Part shown: in pieces, positions 12,365 through 23,060 of the stretch | Layout of the letters: every line of letters starts with the position of its first letter | Position numbering within the stretch: position 1 is the stretch's first letter | From: Juglans regia | Taxonomy: Eukaryota > Streptophyta > Magnoliopsida > Fagales > Juglandaceae | Direction of reading: 5' to 3' | Length of the DNA: 64,000 nucleotides | NCBI RefSeq assembly: GCF_001411555.2 | Contig: NC_049907.1 | Span: 32,897,157 to 32,961,156, forward strand | Position numbers and translations under genes: made by a program | The notes under the pieces: generated by a model | What the model was told of the DNA's origin: nothing | The model's input: the letters and a program-made list of their open reading frames with translations, nothing else | Database searches by the model: none

Positions 12365-13189
12365 TTCTAAAAAATCTATCTATTAATGTACATAGAAAAT
12401 TCACATGCATCTCATGCTCCAATTCTCATTACTTTTTTGATAACGTAGTTAGTCCCATCCATTTCGAGATTATATTATCCATATTTGTAACATCCCGATC
12501 CCGAAGGTCCGGAGAGTTAACTCTTAATACCTAAAATTAACTTAAATAATACAACTATAAAATCCAGAAAAATCCCATAAAATATAAATCCATTTAATCA
12601 ATCCAAATATCTAAGTTACTTCATGGGGACAATAAAGAAAATCTCAATAACATAAATTAAAAACTCTTCAAAACTCGAAATTATCTCACTCATCAAATCA
12701 AAATACCCGAAAAATAAAATATGTTTACTAACTACGACTCTCAAATAAGCACTTGTACCCTCAGGCACTTATTCCACTTCAATCATCACACCTTGTTAAA
12801 ACTTCCTACTCTTGTTCTCCAGCTGAACCATAAAAATTATCTTAAAAATATATGGAGATAAGGGGTAAGTTATCAACAACTCAGTATGTAAAGAACATAT
12901 ACCAATGTGTAAACATGAGCATTTATAAAAATTAGAATGCAGAACAAAACATTTTCATTTTCAGAGTGCGGAAGCAAAACATGTTATCAAAATATCAGAG
13001 TGAAGATTTAGAAATAATTTCATTCAAAAATATTCTTTGGCATAGCATAAATGATCATCATCATTATTAGAACATCATATCATAATAGAGGCCATGTATA
13101 ACTCCCGTGGTAGGGTTATGCATCTGCAAATAGCCAAGCAGAACATAAATCACTCTGTCACCAAGGTGTGCACTCAAAACAGACACCAC

Positions 13190-13335
13190 TACTTTAACCC
13201 GTGGCAATGTCGTATCCACTATTATTAACCGTGGTTGGGCCGTATCCACTACTATAACTTGTGGTTGGGCCATATCCACTATTGTAACCCGTGGTTGGGC
13301 CGTATGCCACTATTATCACCCGTGGCAGGGCCGTA
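13190..13335. repeat. About 32-bp tandem repeats inside the LTR
   Basis: Four to five imperfect copies of a unit built on CCGTGGTTGGGCCGTATCC follow one another. The related LTR at 4197-7026 has only a single similar region (about 6180-6230), so the array expanded in this copy. Confidence 0.75.
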
Positions 13336-14727
13336 ACTGAATAAAGAGGAAACAAAATCAAATTATGAATCTGAGAGTCATGCCAAAGGTTTTCAGAAAT
13401 CACGTCTTATCCAAACATAGTACTGAACAAAATCATATCACAACATAATTTATGCACAAATTTCATATTCGCTCTCTTTTTCAAAGTTTAGAAACAGAAT
13501 GTCAAAAATAAGCTCATGTCTACATCAGTCATGATAGAAAATACTTTCTTCTTAAACAGAATCTCATGGGTAATGCAAAACAAATAACTGAGGTAGTTCA
13601 AATTTCTTTTCAAAATCAAATATGTATATTTTTCAAAATAACCTCAGCTCATTTTATTCTAATGCAAAATCTAACATAGGAACCCCGCTTACCTAGACTT
13701 AGCTTTTTCGAAATCTCCTTCAAAATGCCGAACAATAATTAATCATCACCTATAAAATAATCATGTAATTCTCATAAATTTCCAATTAATCTCATATTTC
13801 AATATTTAATCCTAAGCTTCTAAAATAACCTATTTAATTCCTCAAAACCTAAAATTCTTATCATTCCCAAAATATCCTCATTCTCTAAATTTTCCTTGAT
13901 ATCAATCAACATTTAAGATAAGTACTAGTAAAAATTTCATAAAAAAAAATTAGCTTTAATCATAATTTAAATGTTCAAAATAAAATTACACACTTACTAT
14001 AAAAATAATTTCCTACCAATAGTACAAAATAAACATCCTATTTATTATTGAAAACAATTTATAAAGTTTAATATTAGATAATATAATTATCCCAGAATAT
14101 TTTAGAATAAACCATAACTATTTTTAAATAGACTAAATCATATTTAAAGTGTAAAAAAAAAAACAACAATACACCAATATTATTTGCTCTTAAAAATAAA
14201 TCTTTACTTTAATAATATGTTAAAATACTTAAGTGATTTTATGTAATCCTAATTATATAAGAGTGTACTAACACATAATAAAAGTATAAAAGCCCATTAA
14301 TATAACATGTAGTAAAGGGTATTACGGTAATTTCATTTAATTCTTTGAAAACTAACAAAAAAAACTTACGTAAATCAACATAACATGCACGGAAGGGCTT
14401 ACTCACGGAGGAAATCAAGCGGCAGCGTGCGACGTAGGCGGGGCTAGGCAGACGGCAGTGATCTCGGCGGAGCACTGGACGAGAGAGAGAGAGAGAGAGA
14501 GAGAGACTAACGAATGAGGAAAAAAATGAAAGACATAGAGTAAGCCGAGAGAGTGACACAGAGGTGCTGTCGGTGGCTTACCAAAAGGGACGCGGCGGAA
14601 AAATGAGTGGCGTGGAGTGACCGTCGGAGTTCTCTGTGCCGGTGGTAACGACGTGGAAGCGTTGGCACCGTGTGTGGTGGCTTTGAACGACAAGTGCACC
14701 GGGTTGGGTTGCTCTGTTTTCGGTGGC

Positions 14728-15422
14728 TAGGGGTGTAATTGGTCCGGTTCGGTCCGGTTTTGGACAAAATCTAAGACCGAACTGGTATGTACCGGTTTTG
14801 TATTTTTCAAAACCGAATACGCACCGGTTACCCTCCTAAACCGGTACTTCCGGTTTTACTGGTTTCCGGTCCAGTTTTCCAATTTTTTTAAAATGTAAAT
14901 TTCACAATTTGTCATTAAAAATTTGTTTATAAAAAAAAAACTTTTGGTATTAGTATTAGTTATAATCTTTTAGTAAAAACTTTTAGTATTAATTATAAGT
15001 ATAACTATAATCTATAGTTTATATTAGACTATTAGTATTATTTATAAACTTATATATTAGTATTAACATTTAATGTAATAATTTATAAATTATAATATGA
15101 AATTATTTCATATATATGTATATATATATATATGAAATTATAAATTAACATTTAATGTATAAATTTATAATTATACATTATATATAAAACTTATTTATAT
15201 TAATATTTAATATATATTTAAAATATTTTGTATAAAACTTATATATAAAAATATTATTTTTTATTTTTTTTAATCAACCGGTCCAGTCCGGTCCAAAAAA
15301 TCTCAAAACCGGAACCAATCGGTTTTTACATTTTAAAAATCGGTTCCGGACCGGACCGGTAAAACCGATCCGGTCCGGTCCGGACTGGTTTTCCGATTTT
15401 TTAGTTTGAGTTTACACCCCTA
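14728..15422. mobile_element. hAT-type MITE, ACCGGT-rich family
   Basis: Terminal inverted repeats begin TAGGGGTGTAA (left) and end TTTACACCCCTA (right). The 8-bp duplication TCGGTGGC flanks both sides (14720-14727, 15423-15430), the length typical of hAT elements. Subterminal regions are full of GGTCCGG/ACCGGT repeats around an AT-rich core. It is non-coding and nested in the LTR of 12486-16481. Confidence 0.9.
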
Positions 15423-16481
15423 TCGGTGGCTAAAACAGGGGAGTTTTCGGTTCACTATGTAAGTGGTCGTCCTCGGCAATAAGGTGGTGGTGCAGTGGTA
15501 TACGACAGAGGAGCGGGAGCTCTAGTGATGGCCAAGTGGAGATGGCGCACGGCGAAGTGGAGCTGCGATCTGTGGAGTTGCAGTGTGCCTGGGTTGCGTT
15601 GATTTCGTATGAGAGCAGCGTGTATTCTGGACGGTGCAACGGTTGGGTTGAAGAGGCTAGCAGCGGCTGAAACTTGGTGAAGGGTTGATGGAGGCTGAGC
15701 CGGAGTGTGTCAAAAGTGGTGGTCTAGTTTATGGGTGCAAAGTTGACGAGCGTTGAGCCAAGAATGTGGAAAGGCAGTGAACGAAAGGGAGTTACACTTG
15801 GGTTGTGCTGCGGTGCACTGCTGTTGCTAGGTGTTTCCTGGACATGGAGGCAATGGCTGTTCCACGGTGGTCCCGTGGTTGACACTAGGAAAACTGGTTG
15901 CTGGGTTTCACGCGGTGGTGATGATGGCACTGAAGTTGGACGGTGGGAGGGGCATGCAACGCACCGCTGTGGTTACTATCCCTATGGCAATGCACGTACT
16001 TTGTGGGTTTAGTGCTGTTCTGCCGTGGGGTTCATGGTTTGCCAAAGGCTGGGTGGTGGGGCTACCACACGGTGGTTTACGTTGTGCAAAGAGGAGCTGT
16101 GGTTGCTGTTTGTGTGGGGAGGAGAGGTTAGAGGCTTGGGCAGAAATATTTCTGTTACTTGAAGCAAGTGATGTCGAGAGGTGGTATGGGAGAGATGCAG
16201 AGCGGCAACCCTAGATTTGATGGGTGAGTTTCTATGTGAGATTTTTATAAGGAAAAGCTAGTAAACCCTAGAGAAGAAAATGTGCATGACGTGAAGACGT
16301 GAATGTCATGGGGTTCTGATCTTTGATCTCACGGCTTGGTGTTTGGGCATGCAAAAATTTGAGCTTTCTCTAAGAGTTTTAGGCCGAAAGTCTATTTTAA
16401 AAATAAAAAATCAAATGGGCTTTTGGCACATAAAAATCCATAATTTTTTAAAACAACTTCGCACAGGGCCCGAGTGTTACA

Positions 16482-18714
16482 ATATCGCACAAATCTCGTC
16501 ACTTTACTACTTTCCACGTTAGTAGAAATTTCGGCAGCACCTCCTTATAGTTCTCCAAGTATACATGTTCAAATAGAGGGATTGTGACCCTACGAACAAT
16601 ATACCCGAAGAACAGTAGAGGAAGACACTGAAACTTCATATTAAACATGGAAAGTAGGAATAACAAAATTGTGCAATACAGATAATATAATCTCAAACTG
16701 TCCACACTAGACAATTCAGGAATTAGTGGACACATAAATGTACACTAATTCCCAAACGGGTCTAAGGTTATTTATACAATGTCACACCATATATATCAAA
16801 AAACACTACAAACAATATCCTCATGTTCTGTGTCTAGATTGTCAAACAAATAGTATTGCATGTTATACTATTAAACTAGAGAGAGATGGAAGAATATGTT
16901 CACAAGTTTCCAATCATGAGTAGATAACAAGGGAGAATAATCTTGAAAAAATGTCTAAATTTTAGTCTAATTTCTTAACTATCACAGACTCTCCAGCCTT
17001 GAAAACTCTCAAGGTCAGAGTTGTCAAGACCGGAGGAGAGTTGTCAAGGCTGGAGAGAGACTATGACAGTCAAACAATTTGATAGACATTTCTTCAAGAT
17101 CATTCTCTCTCGTTGTTATTATATAATTGTTATATATAATTTTAATTATTATCATTCCTAAATTATAATTTTAATTGTTATACTTAATTAACTGAGTTAT
17201 TTATTTATATAGACAATAAGTATATAATTTCTATATAAGCATTTATTTGATCCTTATTTATTTACTCTCTAGTTTATTTTAAATAAGTATATTTATTTCT
17301 TCCAACTCTACTTATTTGGTAGGTTCAAGACTTTTTTTTTAAGAGTATTTTACTTTCTTTCTTTATATATATATATATATATATATATTTAATAATATAA
17401 TGGTTTGGAACCACACAATGATAAAAGTATTTAATAAGTAATTATTAATTATAGTTATTATATGTATATTATACTTTATATATAGTTAAGTTATATACTT
17501 TTTTTTTAATCAACTTTTATACTATACTTATAATTTGAATAATAATCACATTCTAACTAAATTAGTATAAATATATTATATATACTTATTAAATGTTAAA
17601 TATTAATTCTCATAGTAAATGTTTATAATCTTTACTTAAATTAACATTCTAAACTTATGATTTTCTTGTTAAAGAACAAATTCAAAAAAAACCAAAAAAT
17701 ATTATATCAAAAAATTCACATAAATACTAAAAACTAAACACAATATATTTCTAACCATATAAACATATTCAATAAAAATTCACAAACAATAATCACAATA
17801 TTTCAAATCCATATCACAATAGCAACAATATTCCCACAACAATATTTCTACACATATTAATTCATCAATGAACACCATAAACTCACAAACTATTCATAAA
17901 ATTCACAAACAATAATCACAATTATTTCAAGAGTAAGCATAAAATCACAACAACATGTATAAACATATTGCTAAACTTTAGAAATATAACTAGACCTCAC
18001 AAATTCAAAAAAAACAAAAAAATATTATATCAAAATTTTCACATAAATCCAAAACCTAAATAGAATATATTTCTAACCATATAAACATATTCAAACAAAA
18101 TTCACAAACAATAATCATAATATTTCAAATACATATCACAACATATTCACAATATTCCCACAACAATATTTCTACACATACTAATTCATCAATGAATACC
18201 ATAAACTCACAAACTATACAAATAATAATCACAATATTTCAAGAGTAAGCATAAAATGTATAAACATATTGTTAAAGTTTATAAATATACCTAGCACTCA
18301 CAATATCCTCTTACAAATTAAAAGCTTCCAACTTGCCAAAACAATCAATCCTTCAAAAAAATACAATACTAACTTATTAGAAATATTTATAACAAAACCA
18401 CAAGACAAATATCATAAAATTCAAGAAAATACAAAAGAAAAATAGTTTTTCTTTACCAAAATCAATGGAACTAGAGTTTCAAAATATTAATTAACCCTCT
18501 CACTCAACCTCTGTCACTCTAACACTCTCTCTCTCTAACCCACGACCCTCTCTCACTCAATTCTCTCTCACTCTAACCCTCTCTCTCTCTAACCCACGAA
18601 GACCCTCTCTCACCGTCTCTCTCTATGGCTTAGTTGCGCGCATGGGAGAAGCAGCAGATATGAGTCTGTTGCCTCCTGTGTGTGTATTCATTCAATCACA
18701 AAATCTTTAGATGG
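16482..18714. other. CACTA 5' side, non-coding
   Basis: AT-rich DNA between the solo LTR and the right subterminal repeats. It holds an imperfect inverted repeat at about 16925-17125 (arms around CTCTCCAGCCTTGA and TCAAGGCTGGAGAG), a TA run at about 17362-17386, the tandem duplication listed separately, and a CT-rich stretch at about 18500-18625 that could be the transposase 5' untranslated region. No gene seen. Confidence 0.5.
17677..18302. repeat. Tandem duplication, two units of about 300-320 bp
   Basis: Unit 1 (17677-17999) and unit 2 (18000-about 18302) align along their length, from CAAATTCAAAAAAAA to a shared end near CTAGACCTCAC / CTAGCACTCAC. Each carries the same internal TCACAAACAATAATCA motifs. 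Unit 2 has small deletions. Confidence 0.8.
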
Positions 18715-19145
18715 GACGTTCGAACGTTATATTATCCCGCCCAATTTTTAGATGACGTTCGAACGTTAAAAAACTTGGGTCAATTTTCTGCGAATAACGT
18801 TCGGGCGTTTTCTATACACGTTCGAACGTATCTTCCTATGACAATGCCCGAAATCTAGTGGGAAATTTCCCGCACTTTTATTTTTATGTTCGAACATTAG
18901 GAAATTTGGCATTCGAACGTTTATAAATTTGAGTGGAAAATTTCACGCATTTTTCTTCTCGTGTTCGAACGTATTATAATTGTACGTTCGAATAATATCA
19001 ATTTCCTCTCATATATCTCTATTAATGTTCGAACGTTAAATTGAAACGTTCAAACGTGAGAAGATCATCACAAATATGAGGAAATCGAGCAGGAATATAA
19101 TATTAACATTCAAATGTAAAAAAAAAAAATGCACGTTCAAACGTT
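18715..19145. repeat. CACTA subterminal repeats, right cluster
   Basis: About ten copies of the TTCGAACGT-type motif seen at 7590-8105 recur here. They mark the other subterminal region of the same CACTA family. Confidence 0.7.
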
Positions 19146-19239
19146 ACTTTTATTTAATAGTTAGTATTTATTAATATAATAGTTATATATATATATATAT
19201 ATCTATTTTTTTCTATATACTCATAATATTTCTCTTCAA

Positions 19240-20150
19240 TATAATCTCTTTTTATTTTTGAAAAGTTGAGAAAAATACTAATCTTTTGTGACTATTTTCT
19301 TCTTTCATATAGCCCGCTTGTTCGAGATATTATTTGTTACTTATTAAATTCTTCTTTACTCAAGGTGTGTGTTTGGGCATCATCTCCAACTTGTGAATAT
19401 GTTGGAGAAAAATGTTCATTTTTTGGATTATGAGAAGTCGATGCCAAAGTGAGTAATTTGGACTATATATAGTATACTATATAGTATATATAGTATACTA
19501 TATATATGAATCAATAATATATAATTAATAAAACTAACAACAAAACTTATATATATATATATATAATACACTATATATATATAGTCTATACATAATTTCC
19601 CGAATCTATGTGCCAAGACTCTGAGATCTGGTGCCAAAAGATCTAGTGTCAAAATTTTGAGATTTATTCCGAGAGATTGATATAAGAACAGATCTGGGTG
19701 TATGATAACTAGAAGGTGCGAAGCCAATATTTGAGTATTTCTCTGATTGAACTTGATGACTTCAAAAGGGAGGTATTCTTCATAAAAAATTTGATTATTC
19801 TCTTATTTAATCCATTGATTAGTAGTCCTGTTTATGGTAGACAATTGATTTGATTTATAGATCTCAAACTTGAATAGAATCTTTTTCTATTTATGTAAAA
19901 GTTGAGAAAAATACGAATCTTTGGTGACTATTTTCTGCTTTCATATAATTTTGTTTGAGATATTCTTTGTTAATTTTAAATTCTTCTTTATTCAAGATAT
20001 ATATTTGGACATCATCTCTAACTACTTGTGAATATATAGTGTATTATATATATAATACACTATATATATAGTCTATATATAATATAGTATATAATCCATT
20101 ATATATATAATGTACTATATATATACTATATAGTAATAATTTTTTGGAAT
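19240..20150. repeat. Direct repeat pair and TA-rich palindromes
   Basis: About 19240-19400 is repeated at 19880-20035 (shared stretches around AAAGTTGAGAAAAATAC and CATCATCTC). Between and after them are TA-rich palindromes such as TATAGTATACTATATAG (about 19464-19510, 19545-19585, 20035-20135). No gene is present. Confidence 0.7.
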
Positions 20151-20175
20151 CACATCATCTGAGGGTCATAATTTG

Positions 20176-20322
20176 TATGACTTTCAACTTCATCCAACCC
20201 AGATCCATACCGTTCACAAATATATGACTTCCAACTTCATCCAACTTGATCGCACACAAATTTTTACACCCTCGACATGGACACTTAATGCAACCACGAC
20301 TATCAGCAGAGGCCCGTACAAC
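20176..20322 (-). pseudogene. Second copy of the CACTA transposase N-terminal exon
   Basis: This segment repeats the region 12180-12290 that encodes the CPCRGCKN zinc-binding part of the transposase-associated domain. A short piece (TATGACTTYCAACTTCATCC) occurs twice in a row. It ends near 20322 and meets hAT-derived sequence. It is a fragment of another CACTA copy or a rearranged part of the first. Confidence 0.7.
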
Positions 20323-20330
20323 TAGGACTC

Positions 20331-20550
20331 ACTTAATAGACACCTATATCGATGTCTGAATATACGTACGGCCCACTTCATAGCCACAAAGGCAACAAAT
20401 GAAGGTGCGCAACTATTACAACTGTCACTCGACATGGCACTTTAAATCTAGGTTCAAGCAACCAAACCATCTTCTTAAATCATTGCCCTTCAACAATTCT
20501 AAATGGTAATTCATCGAGAATTACCATCTCCGCAAGTGTCATCCTCACAA
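20331..20550 (-). pseudogene. hAT transposase remnant, part 2
   Basis: Read on the minus strand from 20550, the sequence encodes MTLAEMVILDELPFRIVEG, a stop, then LLEPRFKVPCR. This matches the conserved plant hAT segment after the zf-BED domain (typically LAKMIIIDELPFRFVEGEGF). It continues the gene fragment at 31585-31984, from which it was separated by gypsy element M. The target duplication on this side is CACAA (20546-20550). Similarity fades by about 20400. Conservation is enough for family assignment but not for function. Confidence 0.75.
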
Positions 20551-21390
20551 TGATATGAACTCGTGAGAATGAAATCTCTTGAACCCACAGTCAATTTGAA
20601 AACTCACCCAAGAAAGTCAAAATCAAGTTAATGTACGGACAATCTAGACCAGATGAGAACTCGTTTCAAGAACCTATATTATATTAAAATCTACACCCAT
20701 TGAAGAACTTGTCTCAAGAACCCAGATTACAATGAGGAACGCCACAAAAGTTGTGATTTACCTTTGATAAATTCAATCAAGAACAAGAGGAGATAAACTC
20801 AAATCACAATGAATAAATTCATCAAATTTCATAAACTTATTAAAACGAGGCTACAAAGAGTATTTAAACCAAAATCTAATTAAAACTCTAACCAAAATAA
20901 TGCTCCATCTTCCAAAACTATCCATGAGTGAACAGTGTCATGGTTACAGTACGACGCTACAGTAACTCGGCTACAGTACTTTTAAAACCTTAGTTTGCTA
21001 CAGTACTTCTTGAAACCCTAGTTCAACAAAATAATAAATTTTCCAACATACCCTTGACTAGACCCCCTTGAAGTCCTTCTCATAATTAAACCCAATAATT
21101 CTAAACTAATAAAATAAGTCATTTAAATGAATTAAACAAGTCGAAAGCCTTCAAGGGTCCAAAACCTTTAAGTCATGTTGTTGCCCTCTTCCATAGCTTA
21201 TCAAATGAATCAAAACTAGATCTTCATCATTCAAGTCCATCTTGAGTGTTGGAGTCTTGCTAGCTTCATCCCAAGTGGATTGTACCAATCCTTACATTGC
21301 CTCATGATCTTCTTGGCTCTTGACCTTGTAATTGACCCATCTGGAACTTGCAAAAGATCTTTAAGACTAGGTCCATCTTGGTGCCCATTA
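20551..21390 (-). repeat. 3' LTR of gypsy M
   Basis: On the minus strand it starts TAATGGGCACC (the expected TG has mutated to TA) just after the purine tract and ends TTCATATCA. Its length of 840 bp equals the 5' LTR without its MITE. Confidence 0.9.
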
Positions 21391-21523
21391 TTCCCCCTCT
21401 CCTCAAAAGAATTCAACCTCGAATCTCAACCTGGATCAAAAGGAAAAATGTTAGTAACATTGAAAATAGCATAAACATGATACTTACCTGAAAGATCCAT
21501 TTGATATGCATTTTCATTAATTT

Positions 21524-23046
21524 TGATGGGAACCAAGGTGGGTCTAGTCTTAAAGATATTTTACAAGTTCCAGATGGGTCAATTACAAGTTCAAGGGCCA
21601 AGAAGATCAATGAGGCAATGCAAGAATTGATGCAATCCAATTGGGACAAGTTTAGCAAGAGCTCAACATTCAAGATGGGCATAAAGGATGAAGATTTAGT
21701 TTTGATTCATTTGATAAGCTATGGAAATGGCAACAACATGATTTAAAGGCTTTGGGCACTTGAAGGTTTTCAACTTATTTAAATAATTTAAATGACTTAT
21801 TTTATTAGTTTAGAATAATTGGGTTTATTATGAGAAGCACTTAAGGGGGGCCTATGCAAGGGCATGTTGGGAAACTTATTATTTTATTGAACTAGGGTTA
21901 GGGTTTTACTGTAGCGAGTACTGTAGCCGCGACACTATTCATCCAGGGGCATTTTTGGAAGATGGAGATTTATTTTGGCTAGGGCTTGATTAGGTTTTGC
22001 TTTAAATACTCTTTGTAGCCTCATTTTAACAAATTTATGAAATTTGATGAATTTATTCAATGTGAGTTGAGTTTTACTCCTCATGTTCTTAATTGAACTT
22101 TTGAACTTATCAAAGGTAAATCACAACCTTTGTGGCGTTCCTCCTTTGTAATATGGGTTCTTGAGACGGGTTCTTCAACGGGTCTAGATTTTAATATAAT
22201 CTAGGTTCTTGAAATGAGTTCTCATCGGATCTAGATTTTCCATCCATTGACTTGATTTTGACTTTCTTAGGGTGTGTCAAATTGATTGTAGGTTCAAGGG
22301 ATTCCATTCCCGCTATGGGTGTAAACTCAAACCGGAAAACCGGAAAACCGGACCGGACCGGACCGGTTTTACCGGTTTTGAACCGGTCCGGTCCGGAACC
22401 GGTTTTTAAAACGTAAAAACCGGCCGGTTCCGGTTCCGGAATTTTTTGGACCGGACCGAACCGGACCAGACCGGTTGATTAAAAAAAAATAAAAAATAAT
22501 ATTTTTATATATAAGTTTTATACAAAATATTTTTTATATATTAAATATTAATATATATAAGTTTTATATATAATGTATAATTATAAATTTTTATGTGAAA
22601 TTTTATATATAACATATATATTCATCTATGAAATAATTTCTTATTATAATTTATAAATTATTACATAAAATGTTAATACTAAATCACTAAAAGTTTATAA
22701 CTAATACTAATTACTAATATATAACTTATAACTATACCAATAGTCTAATATTAATACTATTATATAGTCTAATATATTAATAAAAGTATAAAACAGTTTT
22801 TTTTAAATCAATTTTTTTTTTTTATAAACAAATTTTTAATGACAAATTGTGAAATTTATATTTTTAAAAAACCGGAAAACCGGACCGGACCGGACGGGAA
22901 ACCGGTAAAACCGGAAGTACCGGTTTAGGAGGGTAACCGGTGCGTAATCGGTTTTGAAAAATATAAAACCGGTACATACCGGTTCGGTCCTAGATTTTAT
23001 CCAAAATCGGACCGGTTACACCCCTAATTCCCGCGGGTTCATATCA
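21524..23046 (+). repeat. 5' LTR of gypsy P (with nested MITE)
   Basis: TG...CA LTR interrupted by the 713-bp MITE at 22314-23026. Without the MITE and its duplication it is about 800 bp. A primer-binding-like TGATATCAGAGT follows at 23049-23060. Confidence 0.9.
22314..23026. mobile_element. hAT-type MITE in the LTR of gypsy P
   Basis: Termini TATGGGTGTAA and TTACACCCCTA, with the 8-bp duplication ATTCCCGC on both sides (22306-22313, 23027-23034). ACCGGT/GGTCCGG-rich flanks surround an AT-rich core, as in 14728-15422 but in the opposite orientation by core sequence. Non-coding. Confidence 0.9.
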
Positions 23047-23048
23047 CT

Positions 23049-23060
23049 TGATATCAGAGT
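23049..23060 (+). other. Primer binding site of gypsy P
   Basis: TGATATCAGAGT differs from TGGTATCAGAGC at two positions, so it is a slightly decayed initiator-Met type site. Confidence 0.7.

Larger units (their letters stand above)
12486..16481 (-). mobile_element. Second isolated long LTR inserted in the CACTA element
   Basis: The plus strand starts TGTAACATCCCGATCC and ends CGAGTGTTACA. Flanking 5-mers ATATT (12481-12485) and ATATC (16482-16486) match at four of five bases. The left end is the inverted match of the right end of the 4197-7026 element (GGTCCGGAGAGTTAACTC), so this copy lies on the minus strand. A nested MITE (14728-15422) adds about 700 bp. No pol coding is seen. Frames at 15731-16214 are in GC-rich LTR sequence and are not convincing genes. 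Confidence 0.75.
7479..19150 (-). mobile_element. Decayed CACTA (En/Spm-type) transposon
   Basis: The left end CACTACAACACAATTTG is a CACTA-type terminus. Dense TTCGAACGT repeats follow inside it at about 7590-8105, and a matching cluster lies at 18715-19145. Between them, on the minus strand, are two transposase gene remnants. A solo LTR (12486-16481) has inserted within the element. I find no matching right terminus (GTAGTG) after 19145, so the right end is lost and its border here is approximate. Confidence 0.7.

Noticed and set aside
13190..13335. A CRISPR-like array
   Set aside because: Units are directly adjacent with no unique spacers, vary freely, and lie in a plant LTR.
15731..16214. 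Overlapping GC-rich open frames
   Set aside because: They lie in the long LTR 12486-16481, overlap in several frames, and show no domain or codon pattern.
21865..23046. Reading TGTTGGGAAA (21865, 3684) as the LTR start
   Set aside because: The polypurine tract, the matching 840-bp LTR lengths of M and the target duplications all place the start at TGATGGG (21524, 3446), about 240-340 bp earlier.
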